Part shown: positions 30,274 through 40,024 of the stretch, piece by piece
Numbering within the stretch: position 1 is the first letter of the stretch
How the letters are laid out: each line of letters begins with the position of its first letter
Assembly: GCA_030683705.1 (NCBI GenBank)
Contig: JAUXPP010000149.1
Location: 1-64,000, forward strand
Direction: 5' to 3'
Length of the DNA stretch: 64,000 nucleotides
Source of the DNA: Polaromonas sp.
GTDB taxonomy: Bacteria > Pseudomonadota > Gammaproteobacteria > Burkholderiales > Burkholderiaceae_C
Position numbers and translations under genes: made by a program
The notes under the pieces: model-generated
Seen by the model: the letters and a program-made list of their open reading frames with translations, nothing else
Databases searched by the model: none
What the model was told of the DNA's origin: nothing

Positions 30274-32628
30274 TCAAATTTGTAGGGGCAGCATGCGCAC
30301 CCCAGGTTGGGTTTTGCAACTGCATTGGTAGTGAGTCGCTGTTTTCTTGCTTGGAATTTGGCCGCAGGTTCCACAGCTAACTGCTTCTGTAAGTTGCACT
30401 GCCAAGGCTGCGAAATCGGACACGTCGTTGTCTGAAATTGCGCTTCCTGCGATGTTGTAGTGAGCCCCCGCCTGATTTCTCACGAAAGAACTTGCACGAA
30501 GGCTTGCAACGATTGTGGAAACGCTGCACTTATCGTAGTCCGTAGGTACGATGACTTGACCCGTCGCGTCGATCTTCGGGCGATGAATTTCTAGCGACTT
30601 AAACAGCGTTGCAGTGCCGTCCAACAATTCCCCGAGGGTATAACTATTGTCGGGGGATCGAGGTACACGGCAGCGGAAATGCAAGGCCAAATAGTCAAGA
30701 ATCGCCTCAAGCAGAACGCCTGCTTTGGAAGCTGCAGCTTGCCTGTCAAAAGGCATATTCTTGATGGTATCGGAGAGTTCAGTAACGGCAAGTTTCGTCT
30801 TGTAATCGGATATGCCTTTCGCAAGTGTCCAACGTTGCAACTCAACCAACTGGGCAGTCTTTCCGGGACCTTGCGCGTATCTGTAGATGTCACGCCACAA
30901 ACGTTGGTGAGTAGTGATGATGACGTGAGCAAAATTCTGACTCTCATCGGTGATGAGTTGAGCAATGCGATTGATGTGCGGGGCATCAACTGAGGTAAAC
31001 ACGTCATCAAGCACAACCACTGAATCCTTATTGGGACTCTCCAGTTTTGCGATTGCAAGCCAAAAACAAAAGCCCAAGGTATCCAAGTGTGATTCACTGA
31101 AATATGCTTGTGGTGCTACGTCCGCGTGACCTTCAAAGGTGGCAGCTTGGTTCAGTGAGGCGCGTCGCGCTTGGTCTAGCTCCAGCTTTGACAGCGCAAT
31201 CAATTCGCCCGGATGCACTTGGCTGTATAGCCGATTACATTCGTTGGCTACGGTGTCAAGTATTTTCTGAGTGAACTCAATTCGGGTGAGCCGCACAATT
31301 TCATATGCACCCTTCAACGAAATTTGCAATTGCTCAAGTTGTTCAGTATCGGAGATACTGGTCGATAGTTGCCCGCTGAGTGCCCGAACTGAATTCACTT
31401 GACCGCTCAACTTGGTACAAGCTACCGCAGCATCTTCGAGTGACTGCGTTAGCGGCGATAACAAGGCTATAAGTTGTTCAGCCTGTGCGCTTTTGGTATT
31501 TGCGTCTTCTGGGCTATTTTCCTTTAACGCCCCGAAATTTTTCGTGTCAACGTTCGCGTCCACCAACACTTTCATCGTTCCAGTCTCAATAAGTGAAATC
31601 AGACCTTGAGCCGCAGCAACCAATTCATTGCATTTGGGTTCTACGGAATTGCGAGCAACTTGAACCCGGTGAACAGCGTTATCCAGTTTAATCTTTGCTT
31701 CTTCAAACTGTCTCAAATCCTGCAAACGAGTCTGAAGGGCTATCTTCAACTGTTCAATCGGAATGCCTTGCATACATACGGGGCATTCATCAGAGTGAGT
31801 TCCATTCTGCAGGTGGTTGCTGACTTGTCGTAAAACTCCTGACAAACTGATTGCCTGTTGCGCATCAATACCGGGTAAAGCTGCGACTTCCGTCTCTACA
31901 GCCCGCACCTCCCCTTCAATTTGAGTCGTACTACTCAGCGCAGACTTGTAATTGATCAGCGCAGATTCCGCACTGCGAATTCCTTCAAGTGTTTTTTGAT
32001 TTGCCCGAGCCTCTTCATCCAACTTGGCTATGTCTTGCGCCGCAACATTTTTTGCCCACACCATCGCGTCACCACTGGGCTTTCCTTCGGACTCCCAAAC
32101 GCTTTGAAGTTGCGCCTCTGCTTCGGTTCGTCGTTTTACTGCTGAATCAAATTCCACTTTGACGTTGGATGTCGCATCTCTAAGAGCATTTTCAGATTGC
32201 TCAACTTTCCCAACATCAATGAAGTGACTTAGAGCCGCATATCTCTTCGCAGGTTCGGCCTCGATCAATTCTTGTAAATGCTTGCGTCTCAAAACCCGTA
32301 TTTTGGGGTTGGGTTGTGGAACTGTAGATAAGGTATCGTTGGTCAGCGTCGTTTTCCAAACTTTGCCAGCGATGCAAACCTCAATGCGCACGTCACTAGG
32401 TTTCTTCCCTATTGTCGGTAAGTGTTGACGAGCCTTTGTGGAGCTTTTTTCCCCAAGCGAACCCTTAGAGTTATTGCCAATCGCATCTAATGCATCCGCA
32501 ATCGTTGTCTTGCCAGTCCCATTCTCACCAAACAAAAGGGCCACAGATTTTGTCTGATCAAATTCAAGTTGAAGGCGGCTAGAGGCACCTCGATAATTCT
32601 CTATAACGAGACGCTCAATTTTTGCCAT
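30274..32628 (-). CDS. SMC/Rad50-like ATPase with zinc-hook, HEPN-like and C-terminal zinc-ribbon motifs
   Basis: FGENGTGKTTIADAL (Walker A), DECPVCMQG (CxxC hook), DSVVVLDDVFTSVDAPH (Walker B), RNQAGAHYN (HEPN-like), CGTCGQ...YQCSCK. Confidence 0.85.
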   Translation of the reverse strand: MAKIERLVIENYRGASSRLQLEFDQTKSVALLFGENGTGKTTIADALDAIGNNSKGSLGEKSSTKARQHLPTIGKKPSDVRIEVCIAGKVWKTTLTNDTLSTVPQPNPKIRVLRRKHLQELIEAEPAKRYAALSHFIDVGKVEQSENALRDATSNVKVEFDSAVKRRTEAEAQLQSVWESEGKPSGDAMVWAKNVAAQDIAKLDEEARANQKTLEGIRSAESALINYKSALSSTTQIEGEVRAVETEVAALPGIDAQQAISLSGVLRQVSNHLQNGTHSDECPVCMQGIPIEQLKIALQTRLQDLRQFEEAKIKLDNAVHRVQVARNSVEPKCNELVAAAQGLISLIETGTMKVLVDANVDTKNFGALKENSPEDANTKSAQAEQLIALLSPLTQSLEDAAVACTKLSGQVNSVRALSGQLSTSISDTEQLEQLQISLKGAYEIVRLTRIEFTQKILDTVANECNRLYSQVHPGELIALSKLELDQARRASLNQAATFEGHADVAPQAYFSESHLDTLGFCFWLAIAKLESPNKDSVVVLDDVFTSVDAPHINRIAQLITDESQNFAHVIITTHQRLWRDIYRYAQGPGKTAQLVELQRWTLAKGISDYKTKLAVTELSDTIKNMPFDRQAAASKAGVLLEAILDYLALHFRCRVPRSPDNSYTLGELLDGTATLFKSLEIHRPKIDATGQVIVPTDYDKCSVSTIVASLRASSFVRNQAGAHYNIAGSAISDNDVSDFAALAVQLTEAVSCGTCGQIPSKKTATHYQCSCKTQPGVRMLPLQI

Positions 32629-32842
32629 CGCTGCCTCCGTCCTTTTTGCTTTGAATCAAAAGTTCTATCCAAAGCCGCCAATCTTGCGACGTTGCAGTAC
32701 CTGCCTTTAATTTGTTCAATACCTCGGCGACCTTTTCAGTCGTAATGCACGCTTCCTCATTGAGCTTATTCGCCACTAGCGAAGCAAGCGCATCATTTGG
32801 AGGAACTGATTGTTGAGTATCTGATGTCATCGAAGCTCCCAT
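32615..32842 (-). CDS. Small 75-aa protein in the operon
   Basis: ORF overlaps SNF2 by 16 bp and the ATPase by 14 bp, co-oriented; compact helical sequence. Confidence 0.65.
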   Translation of the reverse strand: MGASMTSDTQQSVPPNDALASLVANKLNEEACITTEKVAEVLNKLKAGTATSQDWRLWIELLIQSKKDGGSDGKN

Positions 32843-35763
32843 TCACATGTCAGTACAGTGCTGACTGAAATTTCTTGTTTCAACTGCCGTTCAAGCTCGT
32901 CAATTAGGCCATCACGGTTACGTTGAATTTCGTCCTGGCGGTCGAACAATTCGCGCCTCTTTTTGTCGCGTTGACCTTCAAGATCACGTTGTTCCTTTTG
33001 TGCCGCCAGCTTGTCAGCAAGGGTTGCAGCACCTTTGCTCTTGGTGCGTGATTCTTTGATGCGACGGTCTAGCTCCTTGATGTCGCGCTCCAAGCCAACT
33101 TTCAAGTCATCAGCCCAAGCATCCAGTTTTTCAGTCTCTTGCGTGAACGCACCCAAGTTGCGCGTTTCAAGGTCTGCTACTACGAGTAGCTTCTGCCGCT
33201 CAATTTCAGCCTCAAGCGGTGGGCGATGTTCCACCGAACTGGTCTCAACCTGCACGTTGGATGCACATGGCAGATTGAGCAGTCTTTCGGTCACTTGCTC
33301 ATCAAAGGCATTGCCATTGGCATCGACCGCCGCGACCAGCAAATGTTCTTCGACTGCGCCTAACGAGCGAATTTGAAGAGACTGCACTTCCAGCCAACCG
33401 TGCTGTCCACGCAAGGGTTCTACAACTGAAACCTTTGCACCGTAAGCGGCATAGTCGAGGATGATTTTTGTCGCAGGCGATGCAGTGGTCAAGCCGGGTT
33501 GCAGCTTGGCATGTTGCAACAGAGCTTGCGCCAGCGGATGCCCCAATCTGTAGATATGTGCATCTTCTGATCGACGCGGCAATTCGTAGCGCCCGGCATC
33601 TAGCTCCGCTTGACCTGCCATATTTGCCAAGAACGAAGGCGTAGCTTTGAGAACAAAGCTGGTTTCGTCATCCGTAAATTCAGCATGACCATTCAGCGCC
33701 CCACTCGTAAAGCGCATCAGCAGACGTTCAAGTTTGCCCAGCGAGGCTTTCGCATCCTGACTGCGCAGCCGTAACCGTTCTTGCACATCTTCGTCAAAGT
33801 TCTCCAGCAGAGACTTTCGCGCCTTGAGCATGGCATCGCTGATTTCGCCAGCCATATCAAGTTGTAACTGCTCGAAGGCGGTGTGAATCGCCGCAGGCTG
33901 TCTACAGGTTTGGTAAATCTCGGCAATACGGCGCTCAAAGTCAACGCCAGATTCCACCGCACCCAGCACTTCATCACTGGCACCAAACACGCCGTCAAAT
34001 AGCTTGAATTTCTGGTCTAGCAGTTCGTACACCCGCTTGTCGGCTTCGTTCTCGCGGTTAAGGAAGTTGACCACCACCACATCGTGCTTTTGTCCATAGC
34101 GGTGGCAACGGCCTATGCGTTGCTCAATACGCTGCGGATTCCACGGCAAGTCGTAGTTGATGACCATCGAACAGAACTGAAGGTTGATACCCTCAGCGCC
34201 TGCTTCTGTGGCAATCATGATCGAACCATTGGGGCCGTTGAACTTACGGAAATGCTCAACCAACGCAGCACGTGTGTCCGCAGTACGGGAGCCAGTAACG
34301 CGGTCTGTGCCAGTGTGTTGCTTCATCCAGTCCGCATAGATGCGCTTAGACGCCGCGTCGTTGTTGGTTCCGTTGAACAATACGACACCATCGTTGTACG
34401 GGGTTGATGCCAGCAAGCCCATCAAATAGTCTTGCGTGCGACGCGACTCGGTGAAGATGATTGCCTTCTTGGCGGCACCCAGCTCATCGAGCTTGGAAAA
34501 GGCAACTTTCAAAGCTTGCAGCAATGCCGTGCCTTTGGCGTTTTCCGTAATAGACACTGCGAGCTTCCGAAAGCCCTCTAAGTCTTCTATTTCCTGGGCA
34601 ATGGCTTGTACTTGCTCTTTTGTCCGGGCTTGAGCCTCATCCACTGGCAAGTCGTCAATTTCCTCGGCGATTTCATCCAGTGTTTCAAAGTCTTCATCCA
34701 ACTCGTCAATCAACCCTCGACCATTATCTGAACCCTTATCCAGAGCGGACGCTTTTTCTGCCAGCGTTTTCTTGAGTCGGCTGGTCAGTGTTTCCAGCGC
34801 ACCCGCTATCGCAAAGGTACTCGATGCCAACAGCTTGCGCAGCACCAGTGTGATAAGTTGACGCTGACTATTGGGTAGCGCGTGAAGTGCTTCGCGCTCC
34901 AGGTATTCCGTCACATGGTTGTACAGCGCGGTTTCGTCTGAACTAGGGGTGAACTCACGCAGCAATGGAATACGCTTGGTGTACTTCACATACGCTTCCA
35001 CTTGACGACGCAAGGTACGCTTGCAAACGGGCGCTATGCGGTTCTTTAAGGCATCAAAGCTCTCGGCATTTTTGAGTGCTCCGAATTGGCTTTTGAAGCT
35101 ATCCAGATCACCAAACACGCGCTCGTCGATAAAGCTCACGAGCCCGTATAACTCCAGCAAAGAGTTTTGTAGCGGGGTCGCGGTAAGCAGCACCTTTTGC
35201 GGTTGGGACAAAGCTTCTTGCAGAGCGCGTGCCGTTTTATTCTCAGGCTTATAGACGTTGCGCAGCCGGTGCGCTTCGTCGATCACAACCAAGTCCCAAG
35301 CAACGGCTTTGACCTCTACCGCTTTACGTGCTGCGAACTGGTACGAGCAAATGATGATGCCCGACCGATTGAACGGGTTTACCGCACCTTCTTTAACCAA
35401 CTGCCGAAACGACTTGGCTTCAAATATCGTGGCGGGCAAACCAAATTTGTCTGCCAACTCTTGGTGCCATTGCTTGCGTAAATTGGCTGGGGTAATCACC
35501 AAAATACGGCGCTTGCGTTCAGCCCAGCGTTGAGCAATCAGCAAGCCAGCTTCAATGGTCTTACCCAAGCCAACCTCGTCCGCAAGAATCACGCCTTTGG
35601 ACAGTGGGTTGCTGGTGGCAAACATCGCGGCATCAATTTGATGCGGGTTCAAATCAACTTGTGCATCCAGTAGCGCCCCAGCCATTGCTTCCATTGAACT
35701 GGATGCGGCGCGGCGCGTGAGTTGATGTGCAAAAAAAGCGAGTTGATGGGGGCTGTAGTTCAC
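32827..35763 (-). CDS. SNF2-family helicase (HepA/DrmD-like)
   Basis: GVILADEVGLGKTIEAGLLIAQRW, LVVIDEAHRLRN, LTATPLQNSLLEL, ATEAGAEGINLQFCSMVINYDLPWNPQRIEQRIGRCHRYGQ; GTG start. Confidence 0.93.
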   Translation of the reverse strand: MNYSPHQLAFFAHQLTRRAASSSMEAMAGALLDAQVDLNPHQIDAAMFATSNPLSKGVILADEVGLGKTIEAGLLIAQRWAERKRRILVITPANLRKQWHQELADKFGLPATIFEAKSFRQLVKEGAVNPFNRSGIIICSYQFAARKAVEVKAVAWDLVVIDEAHRLRNVYKPENKTARALQEALSQPQKVLLTATPLQNSLLELYGLVSFIDERVFGDLDSFKSQFGALKNAESFDALKNRIAPVCKRTLRRQVEAYVKYTKRIPLLREFTPSSDETALYNHVTEYLEREALHALPNSQRQLITLVLRKLLASSTFAIAGALETLTSRLKKTLAEKASALDKGSDNGRGLIDELDEDFETLDEIAEEIDDLPVDEAQARTKEQVQAIAQEIEDLEGFRKLAVSITENAKGTALLQALKVAFSKLDELGAAKKAIIFTESRRTQDYLMGLLASTPYNDGVVLFNGTNNDAASKRIYADWMKQHTGTDRVTGSRTADTRAALVEHFRKFNGPNGSIMIATEAGAEGINLQFCSMVINYDLPWNPQRIEQRIGRCHRYGQKHDVVVVNFLNRENEADKRVYELLDQKFKLFDGVFGASDEVLGAVESGVDFERRIAEIYQTCRQPAAIHTAFEQLQLDMAGEISDAMLKARKSLLENFDEDVQERLRLRSQDAKASLGKLERLLMRFTSGALNGHAEFTDDETSFVLKATPSFLANMAGQAELDAGRYELPRRSEDAHIYRLGHPLAQALLQHAKLQPGLTTASPATKIILDYAAYGAKVSVVEPLRGQHGWLEVQSLQIRSLGAVEEHLLVAAVDANGNAFDEQVTERLLNLPCASNVQVETSSVEHRPPLEAEIERQKLLVVADLETRNLGAFTQETEKLDAWADDLKVGLERDIKELDRRIKESRTKSKGAATLADKLAAQKEQRDLEGQRDKKRRELFDRQDEIQRNRDGLIDELERQLKQEISVSTVLTCEWELR

Positions 35764-36349
35764 AAGCCAGCCCCCGGAAATGCCATCGCGATAAAAATAC
35801 GCGCCCTACGAAATTGTTGGTTACACACTATCGCCCCCCATTTTTCATTTGTTATCTGCATCGCCCACTCGTATGCGCTAAAAACATTGTGACTGATTCC
35901 GTGCTTGGAAGGGATGGCTTGAAGCACTGCGGGGCAACAGCATTCTCTGCAAAACGACTCCACGGCATCAAGCAATCACTCGTGGTGTGTTGGAAAAATT
36001 GCTCCAAATGGTCTGCGGCTGGAATACGCTTGTTGAGTAGATGTAGCGATACTTTTGGCGACACACAACGCCGACCAGCCGGACGGACCAAGCCAGAACC
36101 ACGACCGATGCTGCTGCTGCCAAACTTCCCACTGCCAGCATTGTTATAGCGGCTTTAGAGCGGCTTTCTTGACTGCCGACTGGCAAAACCATTCGCAAGA
36201 GAGAACTCCATCTGGAGTACACGCTAAATGGACAGATTCGGCATGATTAAATAGTGTCCAGTTAGACTCCATTTATCAATTTATTGACATATTCCACAAA
36301 GTCTCTTAGACTTCAAATAGACGCCAACTATTTGAATATGGAGTTCTAA

Positions 36350-36946
36350 ATGAGTGCAGCGAAGACCGGCAGCAACGGCAAGCGTATTGGCTATGTTCGC
36401 GTCAGCAGTGCTGATCAGAACGACGCACGCCAACTTGAAAGCTTGGTCCTGGATAAAACCTTTACCGATAAGGCCAGCGGCAAAGACACCAATCGGCCTC
36501 AACTTCAAGCAATGTTCGAGTTTGTGCGCGAAGGCGACCACATCTATGTGCACAGCATGGACAGGCTTTCACGCTCACTGCGCGACTTGCAAGAAGTGGT
36601 GGAATTGATGACTGGCAAAGGGATCAGCGTTACCTTCACGAAGGAAAACTTGACTTTTGAGCCCCCTGCAACCGGGGCGGATGCTCACAAAACGGCGTAC
36701 TCCACACTAATGCTGCAATTGCTAGGCGCCGTCAGTCAATTTGAGCGCGCACTAATCAAGGAGCGGCAGCGCGAGGGCATAGCGATTGCGAAAAGCAAGA
36801 AGCTCTACAAGGGAAGAAAACCAGCCCTGGACAAGGCCGCGGTCGCGAAACTGCGGCAAATGGCAGCTGACGGGGTGTCCAAAGTTGAAATCGCCGAAAC
36901 GCTTGGAATTTCGCGAGCTAGCGTTTACGTCTATTTGAATGCTTGA
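36350..36946 (+). CDS. Serine recombinase (resolvase family)
   Basis: KRIGYVRVSSADQNDARQLE, HSMDRLSRSLRDL, C-terminal HTH. Confidence 0.93.
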   Translation: MSAAKTGSNGKRIGYVRVSSADQNDARQLESLVLDKTFTDKASGKDTNRPQLQAMFEFVREGDHIYVHSMDRLSRSLRDLQEVVELMTGKGISVTFTKENLTFEPPATGADAHKTAYSTLMLQLLGAVSQFERALIKERQREGIAIAKSKKLYKGRKPALDKAAVAKLRQMAADGVSKVEIAETLGISRASVYVYLNA

Positions 36947-37339
36947 ATCGCCCCGGGTTTGAGCTGGCCCGCAGAAATTGGACGGTTACGATCCCGCCGA
37001 TCAAGCGGAGCTTGCCAGCCTGGATCGCACCGTCACAAGGTCATCCCTGCCAACAAATATTGATGATGGGGATGTACCGTTTTAGGTCAGGATAGGACTG
37101 AATGCTGTCCTTCATCCGTCGTCAGGCACCGACTGGTTTCGACCCGAAGCAGACATGACGACGAGCTTCGCGACCAGGGCGAGTGCCTTGAGGACATAGG
37201 CGCCCTGGCGGATGTCTCGATCCACCATGACCCTTCCGGCTAAGGGTCTTTGTACAGCGGGCGGAACAATCTGCTGGCTGGTACGCTTGCACAGCAATGC
37301 ACGAGTCTTGTGCCATTATCCGGTAATCAAGGAGGGGAT

Positions 37340-39397
37340 ATGGATGGAGTACTTGACGCTGTTGGCTTGACCAACGGAATCAAACATTGCTTTGCTAGCG
37401 TCTTTGCCGAGTTTAACGTTGCGACAGAGGTATGGGCTAGGAAAAACATGCTGCTCACAACGGGAAGGGACAACTACGCTCGCTATATAGCCGTGACGGT
37501 AGGGTCCATACCGCTTTTCGCCACAAGCCGAGTTGTGGCTGTGGAAGACGCCTACGTCCTAGTTGGGCTGTCTCAAGAATTCGAGCGAGAGAGGTACCGA
37601 TCTGTAGGACAGATCGAAAGAGCGCTTCGGATGCAACGCCGAGGCGTCAATGCTCGCGAAGGTAAGTCTCAAACATCGGTGTCACCTGAGGAGGCGCTGG
37701 AACTCAGCTCAGGTGTATTTGCGTTGCTTGGGGCACCAGGCTCCGGGAAAACAACCGCACTTCGTCACCTTGTGGTTTCGGCGGCCAGCGGGTCGGCAAT
37801 TCGAGGCGCGGTCCGCATTCCCATCTTCCTGGCTGCCAGGGACATGGCTGCCGGGCAAACAGGTATCGAGACTGCCGCAGTTGGACAGTTCCGCTCGCAT
37901 GAGATGCCCGAACCTGCAAAGGTTTTGGTAGCCCTGGCCAAAGCCGGAAAACTGCTCCTGTGCTTAGATGGCATTGATGAAACTTCGCTAGCGCATCAGC
38001 GCATCTTGATATCGGAACTCTTGCAACTTCAAGCTCGGTATCCCAACGCGCTTTTCTGTGTGTCCGCGCGCCCACACAGCTTGGACGTGGGTCTTCCGAA
38101 CTCATCCAAGTGGGAGACCTTCCCCCTTCCGTTTTATCGGCGGCTTGAGTTCGTTAGGCGATGGTTTGCTGGGGTCGACGCTGCGAAAGGGGAGCGTTTA
38201 GTTGGCGAGTGCAAGCAACGGCCGGAGCTGCTCGATATAGGCTCAAGTCCGCTATTGCTTTCCATCATATGCGCCCTGTTTCACAATGATCTCGAAATCC
38301 CGCGCGATGTAGACGAACTATTTTCCCGCACAGCAGATGGGCTTCTTGGCCAGTGGGATGCTTTTAGGAACGTCGCCAGAGAAACGAGCATTGGTAGGCT
38401 CTCGCTTACTAAGCGCTTCTCGCTGGTTGCAGAACTCGCAGCGTCAATGTTCGAGAACAAGAAGATCGTTTTCTCCGTAGCTGACGTTGAGAATTCTGGC
38501 TGCTTGGAGCGGATATCAGAAGTGCTCCGCTTTCAAGGTTTGGATGCGCGGGAGACCCTTGAAACTCTTACCAATGACTATGGCGTACTCCTTCAGCGCT
38601 CCCCTGGTCTGTACTCGTTCAGTCACTTGACGCTGCACGAGTACTTTGTTGCTCGGCATGCAGTCGCCCATCGAACTGAATTGAACCTCATCTCTGAGTA
38701 TCGCCGTGACGAGAGGTGGGGCGAGGTGGTGAAGTTTGTTGCGCGGCTTCTTCTAAACGGAGATAGCTTTCTCCGCGCGTTGCACGCCGCGGTTGATTTT
38801 TCGCAAGATAAGCCTGTTCGAATGTTGATTGCGATCTGGGGCAGCCAGCCGATTTGCTCAGAAGCCATTCGAAAGCAGTTGATGGCAGATCTTGCTCGGC
38901 GGGTGGTGGCTGTATTCAAGCATTGTGTGGACGACTTCGCCCTTTTGGAAGACGAACTGGTGATGCAAACGCGGCTGCTAGGGCGCATTCGTCACGCCCG
39001 AGCTACTATTAAAGCTCGGAGGCTGGAGGAGGCTGCAGAGAGCGATGACGGAAGCGAAGAGCATTCCCCCGCACTGGAAGACCCAGTAGAGATTGAGCAA
39101 TCTAAAGAAGATAAGGAGCCTGTAAAGGGTGGATCAAATGAGCAACGACTGGCGAAGCACAGTAGCATCCTCGTTGCAGCGGTGACACTGCCAGGACTTC
39201 TAGAAATTTTGAACAAACACAAGTTCGATCCGAGTGATATCGGGGTGGGGCGAAACGCCTTTTTTAAGCAATGGTTTGAGGCCGGATTTCCAGAAATACG
39301 GAAGATTTCCTTTAGAGACGCGGTGCCTCAGGATAGGGGAAAAGCTCTGAGCCGTTGGAAGCGCAATCCTCGGCCCGACTGGGATGAAGTGAGCTAG
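37340..39397 (+). CDS. NACHT-domain NTPase
   Basis: ALLGAPGSGKTTALRHLV (Walker A), LLLCLDGIDETS (NACHT Walker B), FSHLTLHEYFVARHAV. Start moved from 37250 to ATG 37340 behind AAGGAGGGG. Confidence 0.88.
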   Translation: MDGVLDAVGLTNGIKHCFASVFAEFNVATEVWARKNMLLTTGRDNYARYIAVTVGSIPLFATSRVVAVEDAYVLVGLSQEFERERYRSVGQIERALRMQRRGVNAREGKSQTSVSPEEALELSSGVFALLGAPGSGKTTALRHLVVSAASGSAIRGAVRIPIFLAARDMAAGQTGIETAAVGQFRSHEMPEPAKVLVALAKAGKLLLCLDGIDETSLAHQRILISELLQLQARYPNALFCVSARPHSLDVGLPNSSKWETFPLPFYRRLEFVRRWFAGVDAAKGERLVGECKQRPELLDIGSSPLLLSIICALFHNDLEIPRDVDELFSRTADGLLGQWDAFRNVARETSIGRLSLTKRFSLVAELAASMFENKKIVFSVADVENSGCLERISEVLRFQGLDARETLETLTNDYGVLLQRSPGLYSFSHLTLHEYFVARHAVAHRTELNLISEYRRDERWGEVVKFVARLLLNGDSFLRALHAAVDFSQDKPVRMLIAIWGSQPICSEAIRKQLMADLARRVVAVFKHCVDDFALLEDELVMQTRLLGRIRHARATIKARRLEEAAESDDGSEEHSPALEDPVEIEQSKEDKEPVKGGSNEQRLAKHSSILVAAVTLPGLLEILNKHKFDPSDIGVGRNAFFKQWFEAGFPEIRKISFRDAVPQDRGKALSRWKRNPRPDWDEVS

Positions 39398-39667
39398 TGG
39401 TCGTCACACCTTGGAGTTAACCCGCAGGATTGCTGCCCACGCCCAGCCGTTCTGGAAGCTTCCTTAAGAGCGTTCGGACCGGCTGGTTGACGTTGGGCAC
39501 CGTTCTTTTCTCGCGCGCACGATCCGCTTCGCTACTACAGACTAAGGTGCAGGGATGTCCGCTTTTGGCCCGAAGGCGCCCTTTACCTGCCGGATGTCCT
39601 GCGGCCAAGCCAGGATGTCGTCTCGGCCGGGGGCGGGCACAGCTTGCCTAAGCTGTTATCCACTCTT

Positions 39668-40024
39668 CTAGCTTCGAACCAAGTAGATCAAACGCTTCTG
39701 CTGGCTGACCCAGTCTGCGATTGTGGATGTAGACCTTTGCCACTTACTCGCAATCACGTGATTCAGGCATTCGTCAATTACATCTGTGCTGATACCAAGA
39801 ATAGCCATCGTAATTGCAGTTGTGCGTCTGAGATCGTGTGCAGTCCAGTGTCCCTCCGGTAACATTAGTGCTTCTGTGCTGCTGGTTCGATTTGCCACTT
39901 GCTTTTCGGGAGGGCGCTGACGGTCGCTTAACTGCTTCCCGAAACTTTTGATACAGACAGGCCCCTTTTTTCGTTTATTCAGAGGTTGAAAGAAATGAAC
40001 ATTTGGCGACTTGTTGCACACCAT
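39668..40024 (-). pseudogene. C-terminal fragment of a P4-type tyrosine integrase
   Basis: 'WTAHDLRRTTAITMAILGISTDVIDECLNHV' catalytic HxxR region with no upstream domains. Confidence 0.75.

Noticed and set aside
25611-35763. Calling the operon canonical DISARM or BREX
   Set aside because: No DrmA/DrmB (DUF1998)/DrmC or PglZ/BrxC-like proteins seen; only the SNF2 helicase and methylase themes overlap.
35760-35975. 71-aa ORF overlapping the SNF2 start by GTGA
   Set aside because: Overlap is suggestive of coupling, but the sequence (ESFCRECCCPAVLQA...) has no recognisable features and no clear RBS; not called as CDS.
37112-37316. Short ORFs between resolvase and NACHT gene
   Set aside because: Mutually overlapping, no motifs; possibly mobile-element debris but I could not identify a family.
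39667-39690. Possible third att core (TAGCTTCGAACCAAGTAGATC resembles the tRNA-Arg anticodon arm)
   Set aside because: Only ~9 contiguous bases match, and it lies at the 3' end of the integrase fragment rather than the expected start side; treated as coincidence.
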